NCBI GenBank assembly: GCA_043756275.1
Contig: JAYURJ010000004.1
Location: 1 to 21,338 of the forward strand
Source: UKL13-2 sp043756275
Lineage (GTDB): Bacteria; Pseudomonadota; Gammaproteobacteria; Burkholderiales; Usitatibacteraceae
Direction: 5' to 3'
DNA: 21,338 bases
The stretch's first letter is position 1. The number at the start of each line of letters is the position of its first letter. Below the pieces are notes generated by a model that worked only from the letters and a program-made list of their open reading frames with translations, had not been told where the DNA came from and ran no database searches. Positions 7,801 to 14,431 of this stretch are shown here, piece after piece. Made by a program: the position numbers and the translations under genes.

Positions 7801-7846
7801 GCGGAAATTATACGGTGCGCCCGCGACCGCTCGGTACAATGCAGGC
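7801..7846. promoter_or_regulatory. Divergent trmB/rlmI promoter region
   Basis: On the minus strand TATAAT (plus positions 7807-7812) sits six bases before the trmB ATG. On the plus strand TACAAT (7835-7840) sits six bases before the rlmI ATG. If both are -10 boxes, transcription would begin at or next to each start codon. No good -35 hexamer is visible for either gene, and there is no strong Shine-Dalgarno. Confidence 0.45.
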
Positions 7847-9025
7847 ATGAAAAAATTGATCCTCAACAGTGGCCGCGAAAAATCCCTGTTGCGTCGGCAC
7901 CCTTGGGTTTTTTCCGGCGCGGTAAATTCCATTGACGATGGCACCCAATCCGGCGACATCGTGCGCGTGCAGACAGAGGACGGACGCTTTATGGCCTACG
8001 CGGCTTTCAGTGAAAAATCGCAAATTATCGCCCGTGTACTGTCATTTGATGAAAGCGACACCATTGATGAAGCGTTCTATCGGCAGCGGATCAGGACGGC
8101 GATTGCGCGTCGCGCGCATCTGGCTGAAAAAACCAACGCAATGCGTTTGTTTCACGCCGAATCGGATGGCGTGCCGGGGCTGATCGCGGATAAATATGCT
8201 GACGTGATCGTATTGCAGCTACTCACGGCTGGCATTGATTCGCAACGGGCGCTGCTGGCGAAGTTGCTGCTGGAAGAATCCGGCACCAAAACTATTTTTG
8301 AACGTTCAGATGCCGATGTTCGTGAGCTCGAAGGCTTGCCCGCACACAACGGCTTGATTATTGGACAACCTTTGTCCGCTGAGACGGTGATCACCGAGAA
8401 CGGCATGAAGATCGCCGTCGATATCGCACATGGCCACAAGACCGGCTTTTATCTCGACCAGCGAGACAATCGTGCGCTGACAAAATCACTTTCCCGCAAT
8501 GCCGACGTATTGAATTGTTTTTGTTACACCGGCACCATGAGTGTGGCCGCTCTCGTTGGCGGTGCCAGGTCGGTACTTTCCATCGACAGTTCGGCACCTT
8601 CGCTGCAAATGGCCGCGCACAATTTGCAGCTAAATGATCAGGATCCTTCGCGCGCGGAGTGGCTGGATGCGGATGTATTTTTGGCTTTGCGAAAATTGCG
8701 CGATCAGGCGAAGAGCTTTGATCTCATCATTCTCGATCCGCCAAAATTTGCGCCGACTGCGCAACACGCAGAAAAAGCCGCGCGTGCGTACAAAGACATC
8801 AATCTGCTCGGCTTGAAATTGCTGCGGCCGGGTGGCCATTTGATGACCTTTTCGTGCTCTGGCGGGATCAGTGCCGATCTGTTCCAGAAGATTGTGGCTG
8901 GTGCTGCATTGGACGCGCATGTGGACGCGCAAATTGTGCAGCGGCTGGGCCCCGGCGCTGATCATCCAGTGGCATTGCATTTCCCCGAGGGCGACTATTT
9001 GAAAGGCCTGTTGCTCAGACGCTGA
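7847..9025 (+). CDS. rlmI: 23S rRNA (cytosine-1962-C5)-methyltransferase, RlmI/RlmK family
   Basis: SAM-dependent m5C methyltransferase of the RlmI family, which modifies C1962 of 23S rRNA in E. coli. From the ATG at 7847 it has 392 residues, the usual length. The N-terminal part (about 1-75, including RRHPWVFSGAV) is the PUA-like RNA-binding domain. The central domain has LFHAESDGVPGLIADKYAD (101-119). The catalytic domain has HKTGFYLDQRDNR (197-209), SAM motif I LNCFCYTGTMSV (222-233), DPPKFA (297-302) and FSCSGG (335-340), where Cys337 is the likely catalytic nucleophile. An in-frame upstream start at 7799 would add 16 residues unlike the family N-terminus and would overlap trmB, so I reject it. 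Confidence 0.95.
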   Translation: MKKLILNSGREKSLLRRHPWVFSGAVNSIDDGTQSGDIVRVQTEDGRFMAYAAFSEKSQIIARVLSFDESDTIDEAFYRQRIRTAIARRAHLAEKTNAMRLFHAESDGVPGLIADKYADVIVLQLLTAGIDSQRALLAKLLLEESGTKTIFERSDADVRELEGLPAHNGLIIGQPLSAETVITENGMKIAVDIAHGHKTGFYLDQRDNRALTKSLSRNADVLNCFCYTGTMSVAALVGGARSVLSIDSSAPSLQMAAHNLQLNDQDPSRAEWLDADVFLALRKLRDQAKSFDLIILDPPKFAPTAQHAEKAARAYKDINLLGLKLLRPGGHLMTFSCSGGISADLFQKIVAGAALDAHVDAQIVQRLGPGADHPVALHFPEGDYLKGLLLRR

Positions 9026-9049
9026 ACCTGAAATAGGGCTAACGGTCGT

Positions 9050-9078
9050 TTGACAGAAGCTTATGGCGGGCTTATCGT
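9050..9078 (+). promoter_or_regulatory. Sigma70-type promoter for the outer-membrane protein gene
   Basis: A perfect -35 TTGACA (9050-9055) is followed by a 17-base spacer and TATCGT (9073-9078, four of six consensus bases). The expected transcript start near 9085 gives a leader of about 57 bases before the ATG at 9142. Confidence 0.55.
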
Positions 9079-9141
9079 ACGAAGCAAGGGAACTTTTTGA
9101 CGAATTGTCGGTAAAACGATTGGGTCCAAAAGGAACAAACC

Positions 9142-9783
9142 ATGAAAACAATAACAACCATTTTGTTTGGCGCGCTTAGTGCAGCCATCGCCACGACAAT
9201 CAGCATGCCAGCGCATGCCCAGTACTATGGCGGCCTGCCCCTCAATGCCGTCAAGGGGACACTGCCGGAAGATGTGAGCAACCTCCTGTTTCGGTCCCGC
9301 GTGTTCACGGCGGTCGATGGGCTGGAGAATGGTGGCACCGACCTCAAAGTGGGCTATCGTTTTTCATCGCATCTGGTGCCGCATTTCGCATTGGTCGGGC
9401 AATATGCCGATGCCAATCGCTGGGGTGGTCAGCGCATGGACTTTGACGGCGCGCGTGCAGCACAGAAAGCATCCTCCTACGGCCTTGACCTCGTCGGCTC
9501 ATTGCCAATTTTTGATCGGCTTTCGTTGACCGCGAACGCGGGCGTGGCGCGGGTGCGTGCAGACACGGTGTTCGGTGGTGCGGTGCCGATTGGCTTACTC
9601 AACAATAGCGATGGTCGCTACACATCGGCGGGCCGGGTCGGCTTGGGCGTGCAATACGATTTCAGTCGTCGGCTCGGTTTCAGGTTCGGCGTGGAACGCT
9701 ATCGCAACCTGAATGGAAACGTAACCAGCGGCGGCAATGCGGATGCCGATACGTTCTCATTCGGCATGCGCATTCGGTTTTAG
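9142..9783 (+). CDS. Outer-membrane beta-barrel protein, small (OmpA/OmpW-like barrel)
   Basis: A 213-residue exported protein. The start at 9142 has a good Shine-Dalgarno (AAAAGGAA, seven bases away). Residues 1-26 form a Sec signal ending AHA, cleaved before Gln27. The mature part has alternating hydrophobic/polar strands (TDLKVGYRFSSHLVPHFALVGQYAD, SYGLDLVGSLPIF, LSLTANAGVARV, RVGLGVQYDFS, LGFRFGVERYRN) and ends FSFGMRIRF, with the terminal aromatic residue used by the BAM machinery. This fits an eight-stranded barrel of the 'outer membrane beta-barrel protein' type. There is no OmpA peptidoglycan-binding domain. Its physiological role is unknown. It has its own promoter and terminator, so it is probably a single-gene unit. 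Confidence 0.85.
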   Translation: MKTITTILFGALSAAIATTISMPAHAQYYGGLPLNAVKGTLPEDVSNLLFRSRVFTAVDGLENGGTDLKVGYRFSSHLVPHFALVGQYADANRWGGQRMDFDGARAAQKASSYGLDLVGSLPIFDRLSLTANAGVARVRADTVFGGAVPIGLLNNSDGRYTSAGRVGLGVQYDFSRRLGFRFGVERYRNLNGNVTSGGNADADTFSFGMRIRF

Positions 9784-9785
9784 GG

Positions 9786-9833
9786 TTTTTGACTTAAGTC
9801 AAAAAATAAAAACCGCCAATCATGGCGGTTTTT
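9786..9833. terminator. Bidirectional terminator pair between the barrel gene and thiG
   Basis: Two adjacent inverted repeats. TTTTTGACTTAAGTCAAAAA (9786-9805) is a perfect 20-base palindrome. AAAAACCGCC (9808-9817) pairs perfectly with GGCGGTTTTT (9824-9833) around a six-base loop, with T-rich tails in both directions. The thiG stop codon (9832-9834) overlaps the end of the second stem, so one structure serves both convergent genes. Confidence 0.9.
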
Positions 9834-10638
9834 ATTTTGTCCCGATGAGGCCACCGACCGGAGAGCTTGGTGTCGCCTGATAAATTTTCTTCGGCATGCG
9901 TCCGGCCAAAAATGCTTCGCGCCCGGCCTCCACGGCTTTTTTCATGGCCCTCGCCATCAACACTGGATTCGCAGCTTTCGCAATCGCGGTATTCATCAGC
10001 ACGCCAGCACAGCCCAGCTCCATCGCAATGGTAGCGTCGGATGCGGTGCCGATGCCTGCGTCCACCAACACCGGTACCTTGGCGCGGTCGATAATAATTT
10101 GTAGATTCCATGGATTCAATATGCCCATGCCCGAACCGATCAACGATGCCAGCGGCATGACGGCAACGCAGCCGATTTCCTCAAGCACTTTTGCCTGGAT
10201 CGGATCGTCCGAGCAATACACCATCACCTGAAACCCGTCGGCTACCAGCTCTTTTGCGGCGATGATTGTTTCAGGCATGTTTGGGAAAAGCGTTGCATCG
10301 TCGCTTAGCACTTCCAGTTTTACCAGCGCATGCCCGTCAAGAAGTTCGCGCGCCAACCGCAATGTGCGCACCGCATCCTGTGCGTTGTAGCACCCGGCGG
10401 TGTTGGGCAGGATGGTGAATTTCGATGGCGGCAATACCTCAAGCAGATTTGGCTCGTTGGGATTTTGGCCAATATTTACGCGGCGGATTGCCACCGTGAT
10501 GATCTCGGCATTGGACGCATCAATGGCGGCGCGCGTTTCATTGAAATCGCGATATTTCCCCGTGCCAACCAGCAATCGCGACCGATACGCGCGGCCGGCA
10601 ACGGTGAAGGTGTCGGCATCATTTACGCGGCTTTCCAC
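9832..10638 (-). CDS. thiG: Thiazole synthase
   Basis: ThiG condenses 1-deoxy-D-xylulose 5-phosphate, dehydroglycine and ThiS-thiocarboxylate to the thiazole phosphate of thiamine. The 268-residue TIM barrel has LLVGTGKYRDF (22-32), RRVNIGQN (52-59), LPNTAGCYNAQDAVRTLRLARE (77-98), the Schiff-base Lys107 in LVKLEVL, MPLASLIGSGMGI, VDAGIGTASDA and GVLMNTAIAKA. All motifs look intact. The start is a GTG sharing its first base with the last base of the thiS TAG (TAGTG), a one-base overlap typical of translational coupling. Few residues precede the conserved core, and no in-frame ATG is available nearby. The gene ends inside the shared terminator. Confidence 0.97.
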   Translation of the reverse strand: MESRVNDADTFTVAGRAYRSRLLVGTGKYRDFNETRAAIDASNAEIITVAIRRVNIGQNPNEPNLLEVLPPSKFTILPNTAGCYNAQDAVRTLRLARELLDGHALVKLEVLSDDATLFPNMPETIIAAKELVADGFQVMVYCSDDPIQAKVLEEIGCVAVMPLASLIGSGMGILNPWNLQIIIDRAKVPVLVDAGIGTASDATIAMELGCAGVLMNTAIAKAANPVLMARAMKKAVEAGREAFLAGRMPKKIYQATPSSPVGGLIGTK

Positions 10639-10841
10639 TAGCCGCCTCCCACTGCAACGACCACTTCAAGCTGGTCGCCATCGCGCAATGGCGTCGTCGC
10701 ATGTCCACTCTTGGGCACAATTTCGCCATTGAGTTCCACCGCGAATCGTTTGCCCGCCAGTGGCATGGTCGCCACTAATTGCGCAATATTAAGGTCAGGC
10801 GGAAATTGCTTTTGTTCACCGTTGATATGAAGCGTTAACAT
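10638..10841 (-). CDS. thiS: Sulfur carrier protein ThiS
   Basis: A 67-residue ubiquitin-like sulfur carrier. Its C-terminal diglycine is adenylated and thiocarboxylated, then donates sulfur to ThiG. The sequence starts MLTLHINGEQ, contains the conserved FAVELNGEIVPKS segment and ends VVAVGGG, so the required Gly-Gly end is present. An AGGAG lies 12 bases before the ATG. It is the first gene of a thiS-thiG unit; thiC, thiE, thiO and thiF are not in the window. I see no TPP riboswitch signature (no CTGAGA element) in the 85 bases between thiS and the divergent membrane gene. Confidence 0.95.
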   Translation of the reverse strand: MLTLHINGEQKQFPPDLNIAQLVATMPLAGKRFAVELNGEIVPKSGHATTPLRDGDQLEVVVAVGGG

Positions 10842-10926
10842 GACGACTCAAAACTCCTGCTGCTGATAGTGGCCAAAAGTTTAGCACGCAGGCCAACCGC
10901 AACGATTGACGCAAAAAAATCCGCCG

Positions 10927-11562
10927 ATGAATGCTGACACTTCCGCAAAACATGTTCCCGCCGCATTCGCTGCATTGATTGCGCTATGGGTGGTGAGCCT
11001 TGCCTGGTCAGGTTGGACGCCGTACGACCGCGCGACCTGGTGGCTGGAAGTGGCACCGTGTTTCGTTGCCTTGGTGCTGATGTGGTGGACGCGTAAAACG
11101 TTCGAGCTCACCACGTTGCTGTATTGGTTGATCGCGATCCACGGCCTCATCCTGATTCTTGGCGGTGCATATACCTACGCCCGCGTGCCGTTGGGTTTCT
11201 GGATGCAGGATTGGTTTGGCTTCACGAGAAATAACTACGACAAGATCGGCCACTTTGCGCAGGGATTTATCCCCGCGATCGTCGCGCGCGAAGTGCTGAT
11301 ACGCAAATTTGCGATCACCCGTCGTGGCTTGGTGGCGTTTTTGTGCATCGCGATCTGTCTCGGATTTTCCGCTTTTTACGAAATCATCGAATGGTGGAGC
11401 GCGTTGATTTTGGGGCAGGGCGCAGATGAATTTCTGGGCACGCAGGGTGACCCGTGGGACACGCAGTCGGACATGTTTTGGGCACTCATCGGTGCTACAT
11501 GCGCATTACTTGCGTTGTCGCGCTGGCACGACCGGCAAATGAAGGCGATTACATTTGCTTGA
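10927..11562 (+). CDS. DUF2238 (YjdF-like) membrane protein
   Basis: An integral membrane protein of 211 residues with about six spans, matching the DUF2238/YjdF family of unknown function. The ATG at 10927 is preferred over a TTG at 10906 in the same frame. Family-like motifs include WLIAIHGLILILGGAYTYARVP, the polar loop NNYDKIGHFAQGFIPA and GFSAFYEIIEWWSA followed by LGTQGDPWDTQSDMFWALIGA. The conserved charged residues inside spans (His in GHFAQG, Glu in YEIIEW, Asp in WDTQSDM) suggest a functional site rather than a simple anchor. Its last 14 bases overlap the end of the convergent LytTR regulator gene. It is divergent from thiS; no functional link is evident. Confidence 0.85.
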   Translation: MNADTSAKHVPAAFAALIALWVVSLAWSGWTPYDRATWWLEVAPCFVALVLMWWTRKTFELTTLLYWLIAIHGLILILGGAYTYARVPLGFWMQDWFGFTRNNYDKIGHFAQGFIPAIVAREVLIRKFAITRRGLVAFLCIAICLGFSAFYEIIEWWSALILGQGADEFLGTQGDPWDTQSDMFWALIGATCALLALSRWHDRQMKAITFA

Positions 11563-12313
11563 ATAAGTGCGCGTAGGCACGGCTGACTTGCAATTCGGCC
11601 TTACTGTCTTTGAGTTTCAATAAAGTCTTCCCCATCACATCGCGTGTCGTCGCCGCAACACAGTTTATGTTGACGATGGTCGAGCGGTGAATTTGCCAAA
11701 ATTCGTTTGGGTCCAGCTCGGCCTGCAGCTCTGCAAGCGGCGTGCGGATCAGTGATTCACCGGCTGATGTGTAGACGCTGACGTATTTGTCTTGCGCCTG
11801 AAAATAAAATACCTCATCGACAGGAATTTGCCGCACCGTTTCGCCAACGGAAGCGCGGATCCAGCGCAGATGCGCGTTCTTGCTGGGTGGCGACACGGTG
11901 GCCAATTGTCTGAGAATGCCTGCGACATCGCCCGGCACTTCTGACTTTGAAATTTTTTCCTTGAGTCGTGCGATGGTGCGCGTCAGCCGATCATCGGTCA
12001 CTGGCTTCAACAAATAATCCGCCGCTTGCTGGTCAAACGCGTCGACCGCGTATTGATCGTAAGCCGTGACAAATACGACATGGGTTTTAGCGTCCAGCCG
12101 CTTTGCCACTTCCAGCCCGGTCAGGCCGGGCATGCGGATATCGAGAAAAACAATAGCAGGGCTTTCATCATCGACCAGTCGCATCGCCTCCAGCCCATTC
12201 TTGGCAATGCCGACGATGGTGAGCTCTGGCCATAGCGCGGCGAGACGGTCGTTGAGGTACGTGGCGAGATGTTGCTCGTCGTCGGCGATGATCGCGGTCA
12301 GGTTGGATGTCAT
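11549..12313 (-). CDS. LytTR-family response regulator
   Basis: A 254-residue two-domain regulator. The receiver domain (about 1-120) has the acidic pair Asp11/Asp12, the phosphoacceptor Asp58 in FLDIRMPG, Thr83 and Lys103 in YLLKPV, so all catalytic positions are intact. The C-terminal LytTR DNA-binding domain (about 150-254) shows the signatures VDEVFYFQAQDKYVSVYT, FWQIHRSTIVNI and LKLKDSKAELQVSRAY. It is the natural partner of the histidine kinase encoded upstream on the same strand. The 239-base gap between them is unusual for such a pair and contains a duplicated copy of this gene's start region. The 3' end overlaps the convergent DUF2238 gene. The target genes are unknown. Confidence 0.94.
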   Translation of the reverse strand: MTSNLTAIIADDEQHLATYLNDRLAALWPELTIVGIAKNGLEAMRLVDDESPAIVFLDIRMPGLTGLEVAKRLDAKTHVVFVTAYDQYAVDAFDQQAADYLLKPVTDDRLTRTIARLKEKISKSEVPGDVAGILRQLATVSPPSKNAHLRWIRASVGETVRQIPVDEVFYFQAQDKYVSVYTSAGESLIRTPLAELQAELDPNEFWQIHRSTIVNINCVAATTRDVMGKTLLKLKDSKAELQVSRAYAHLFKQM

Positions 12314-12460
12314 ACGGGCTCAATGTTGTGGTTTCGATTATTACTCCCGCGCCCGCTGCATCGGGCTTGGGCGCTCACAGGCGCGCCCCATGGGACGCGA
12401 ATTCCCTGCTCACGTGTCGTCGGCGATGATCGCGGTCAGGTTGGTAGTCATACGGGCTCA
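12279..12460 (-). repeat. Partial duplication of the response-regulator start, 44-bp direct repeats
   Basis: Positions 12279-12322 (gene start and first codons of the LytTR regulator) recur at 12417-12460 with 42 of 44 bases identical, 138 bases apart. The 94 bases between them contain two GC-rich hairpins (GCCCG/CGGGC at 12351-12366 and GGGCGC..GCGC around 12369-12388). This is either a tandem duplication followed by divergence or an insertion that duplicated its target. Confidence 0.85.
12410..12451 (-). pseudogene. 13-codon vestige of the LytTR regulator N-terminus
   Basis: The upstream repeat copy contains an ATG at 12451 that reads MTTNLTAIIADDT and then a TGA. The functional gene begins MTSNLTAIIADDEQ. 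The mini-frame therefore repeats the first 12 residues with one substitution and stops. It may be an inert relic, or a translated leader that affects initiation at the true start 138 bases downstream. Confidence 0.6.
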
Positions 12461-12483
12461 CAGTTGTTGTTCCAGCAGTTTTA

Positions 12484-12551
12484 TAAACTCTAATATCCAC
12501 GGCTGTTTCCAGCCAGTAATGCTCCAAACGCCGCGCCAGTGCTAGAGTTTA
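12484..12551. repeat. Inverted repeat just after the histidine kinase stop codon
   Basis: TAAACTCTA (12484-12492) and TAGAGTTTA (12543-12551) are perfect 9-bp inverted repeats 68 bases end to end. A short inner hairpin GGCTG/CAGCC lies at 12501-12514. The outer arm is one base from the kinase stop. It lacks the T-tail of a simple terminator. Confidence 0.55.
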
Positions 12552-12552
12552 A

Positions 12553-13737
12553 TTAATTTGCGCTGTATGGAATCGTCAGCACCACGCGTGTACCGCTCGG
12601 CTGATTTTCCTCAATCGAAACACGCCCGGCGTTGCCGTAAAGTTTTGCGACCCGCTCACGCACGTTCTTTAAACCGATGCCGTTAGAAGGTTTGCTGCCA
12701 AAACCCATTCCGGTGTCGATCACCGAGATTCGCAGTTGCTCGCCTGCACGTTCAGCGATGAGGTTGACGCGCCCACCTTCAACCTTGGGTTCCAGTCCGT
12801 GCTTGATCGCGTTTTCGATCAGCGGTTGCAGCAGCATGGGGGCAATTGTCGCGCCGTGAAGTTCTGCTGGTAGATCGATGCCAACCTGCAAGCGATCTCC
12901 CATACGGATTTGCAGGATGGACAGAAAATTTTTCATCATCTCGAATTCATGGCTGAGCGTGGTGCGCTCCTCGCGTGTGGCCGCGAGTGTGGCACGCAGG
13001 TACGAGATGAAATCCTCGAGCATGCGTTTGGCGTCGTCGGGTTTGGTGTGAATGAGACTGGTGACGTTGGCCAGCGTATTAAAAAGAAAATGCGGCTCGA
13101 TCTGTGCCTGCAGCGCGCGCAGGTTGGCTTCGGCAGCGGCACGCTCGGCCGACTCGGTCCGCTCACGTTCTTCGGCGATTGCAATTTGCGCATGCAACTC
13201 TTCGGCGCGGCGTTTCCAGACGGTGGTAAGCACCAAAGAGATCACGATCGAAATCACAAAACTGGTAAAAAATTGTTCGCGCGTGCCGATCCAGTTCAGC
13301 ATGCCGCTTCGACCGGTGACAAACGCAAAGCCCCACATAGAGAGCGTCACGATGATGCTGCCCAGCGTCGCGTAGAACAGTGCGACGACAAGGAAAGATC
13401 GCCTGTTTATGAACCGCACGAGCGGCCCAAGTGTTGCAAACACAATCCAGAAAGAAAAGCCAATGACGTTGGAAATGATCGTGTTTTCGGTAATGACTTC
13501 GGGTAATTGCGCTAGTCCGATCCGCCTGTTAAAAACGTAAGCCAGCAGGGTAAATGCGATGGCGAACATCATGTTGAAAATCAGGGTGTAGACGAGATTG
13601 CGCACGAAGCTCCGCGACCAGCGCCGAAAAAAGCTGATCGCTTCCAGCGGATGAAAATGCTCCGACTCGGTTAGCTCCTTCAACTGCTGTTGTGCATTCG
13701 CACGCTGAGCTTGCGGCATGGTGGTGTCTGTATTCAT
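12553..13737 (-). CDS. LytS/YehU-type sensor histidine kinase
   Basis: A 394-residue membrane kinase. The N-terminal half has four hydrophobic spans (about 48-70, 88-105, 115-140, 158-174) with no large periplasmic domain. A short coiled coil (RRAEELHAQIAIAEERERTESAERAAAEANLRALQ, about 176-210) leads into the His_kinase domain with QIEPHFLFNTLANV, where His216 is the phosphoacceptor. The ATPase domain has PLIENAIKHGLEP (305-317, N box) and DTGMGFG (341-347), then NGIGLKNVRERV. This organisation is that of LytS/YehU kinases, which pair with LytTR regulators like the one encoded downstream. The ATG start at 13737 has only a weak Shine-Dalgarno. The 2TM-like gene ends 40 bases upstream, so the two are probably co-transcribed. 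The signal sensed is unknown. Confidence 0.93.
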   Translation of the reverse strand: MNTDTTMPQAQRANAQQQLKELTESEHFHPLEAISFFRRWSRSFVRNLVYTLIFNMMFAIAFTLLAYVFNRRIGLAQLPEVITENTIISNVIGFSFWIVFATLGPLVRFINRRSFLVVALFYATLGSIIVTLSMWGFAFVTGRSGMLNWIGTREQFFTSFVISIVISLVLTTVWKRRAEELHAQIAIAEERERTESAERAAAEANLRALQAQIEPHFLFNTLANVTSLIHTKPDDAKRMLEDFISYLRATLAATREERTTLSHEFEMMKNFLSILQIRMGDRLQVGIDLPAELHGATIAPMLLQPLIENAIKHGLEPKVEGGRVNLIAERAGEQLRISVIDTGMGFGSKPSNGIGLKNVRERVAKLYGNAGRVSIEENQPSGTRVVLTIPYSAN

Positions 13738-13777
13738 TGCAGGGACTCAATATAGGCGAATCTGTTCGTTATGCAAA

Positions 13778-14107
13778 TCAGGCGGCGGTCTTGTTCACAA
13801 ACGGCTTCACTTCGGCCAACGCACGTTTGACTGCATCAGGTTCGCTGCGATTCTTCCACCAGCGATAGACGAAGTAGCCAATCGCGGCGATGCCAATGGT
13901 GGCAACGAGCGTCTTGATCGCGCGGACCCAGACCGCAATCAAACCGATACCCATGCCAAACACCACCCACTGCACCCACCAGTTACCGGGTGAGGTCATG
14001 TAGTTAACGATGGCGCAAATGCTGACGACAAATATCATTTTGAATGGGTAAGTGATCGCTTTGGTGATGTCGGCAACCGGTGAGGTGATAAAAGACAGTG
14101 GGCTCAT
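13778..14107 (-). CDS. Small 2TM-domain-like membrane protein, first gene of the kinase unit
   Basis: A 109-residue membrane protein. Residues about 23-60 (FVVSICAIVNYMTSPGNWW followed by VQWVVFGMGIGLIAVW) resemble the 2TM domain often fused to LytS-type kinases, with the NY..SPG.WW..W pattern. A third span (about 65-82) and a basic, amphipathic tail follow. The ATG at 14107 has a good Shine-Dalgarno (AAGGG, six bases away). Its position directly upstream of a LytS kinase on the same strand suggests an accessory or sensing role in that two-component pathway; this is inference from context. The 2TM assignment itself is by visual similarity and should be tested by profile search. Confidence 0.7.
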   Translation of the reverse strand: MSPLSFITSPVADITKAITYPFKMIFVVSICAIVNYMTSPGNWWVQWVVFGMGIGLIAVWVRAIKTLVATIGIAAIGYFVYRWWKNRSEPDAVKRALAEVKPFVNKTAA

Positions 14108-14361
14108 GGTTTCCCTTCGGGTTGGTTGGGGTTCGTCAAACGGTGATGCGAGTCTGGGGCTTTGTTGCGCACGCAGAGTTGCATTGCGACCGATGGCGTC
14201 AGTAGTGGCGCGAATTGCAGCGGGGCGGCGTGAAGTGCTCGCGGCTTGCGTTGAAGTATATGTCTATGGCAATTAAAAACCCCAGCAGGGACGGGGTGTT
14301 TGGGCCCTATTTGCTTGTAGAGCCGCGTCAGTGCTTGTGTTTGCCGAAATGAATGTTAAAA
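14108..14361. other. Intergenic region upstream of the kinase unit
   Basis: About 250 bases between the 2TM-like gene start and the terminator of the globin operon. It should contain the promoter of the kinase unit, but I cannot pick convincing -35/-10 boxes. It holds one weak hairpin with a T-tail on the minus strand (14278-14302). No open frame with a start and ribosome binding site is supported. Confidence 0.4.
14278..14302 (-). terminator. Possible second, weak terminator downstream of the globin operon
   Basis: On the minus strand ACCCC, a nine-base loop and GGGGT are followed by a TTTTTAATT tail. The five-pair stem is short. It would back up the strong terminator at 14357-14389. Confidence 0.35.
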
Positions 14362-14389
14362 AGCCCAACTGAAAGATTTCAGTTGGGCT
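14357..14389 (-). terminator. Intrinsic terminator of the DUF3034/globin operon
   Basis: AGCCCAACTGAA (14362-14373) pairs perfectly with TTCAGTTGGGCT (14378-14389), and on the minus strand the stem is followed by TTTTTAAC. It lies about 43 bases after the globin stop codon. A second GC-rich hairpin, CCGGGC/GCCCGG (14400-14418), sits between the stop codon and the terminator. Confidence 0.88.
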
Positions 14390-14431
14390 AAATGCTACCC
14401 CGGGCAAATACCGCCCGGCACTGCCGAGACG

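Noticed and set aside
7799..7846. Upstream start for rlmI at 7799
   Set aside because: It would add 16 residues unlike the family N-terminus and overlap the trmB start; the ATG at 7847 gives the normal length.
7801..7959. Upstream extension of trmB to 7959
   Set aside because: The extra residues overlap rlmI and are not TrmB-like; the ATG at 7800 gives the standard length and N-terminal motif.
12066..12545. 159-residue plus-strand frame over the regulator start and the gap
   Set aside because: It is antisense to a well-supported regulator gene. Its internal repeated peptide (SSAMIAVRL) merely reflects the 44-bp direct repeat.
14303..14361. Possible small RNA or peptide between the two terminators downstream of the globin operon
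   Set aside because: Only about 60 bases, with no promoter, start codon or ribosome binding site; the second hairpin is more simply a weak backup terminator.
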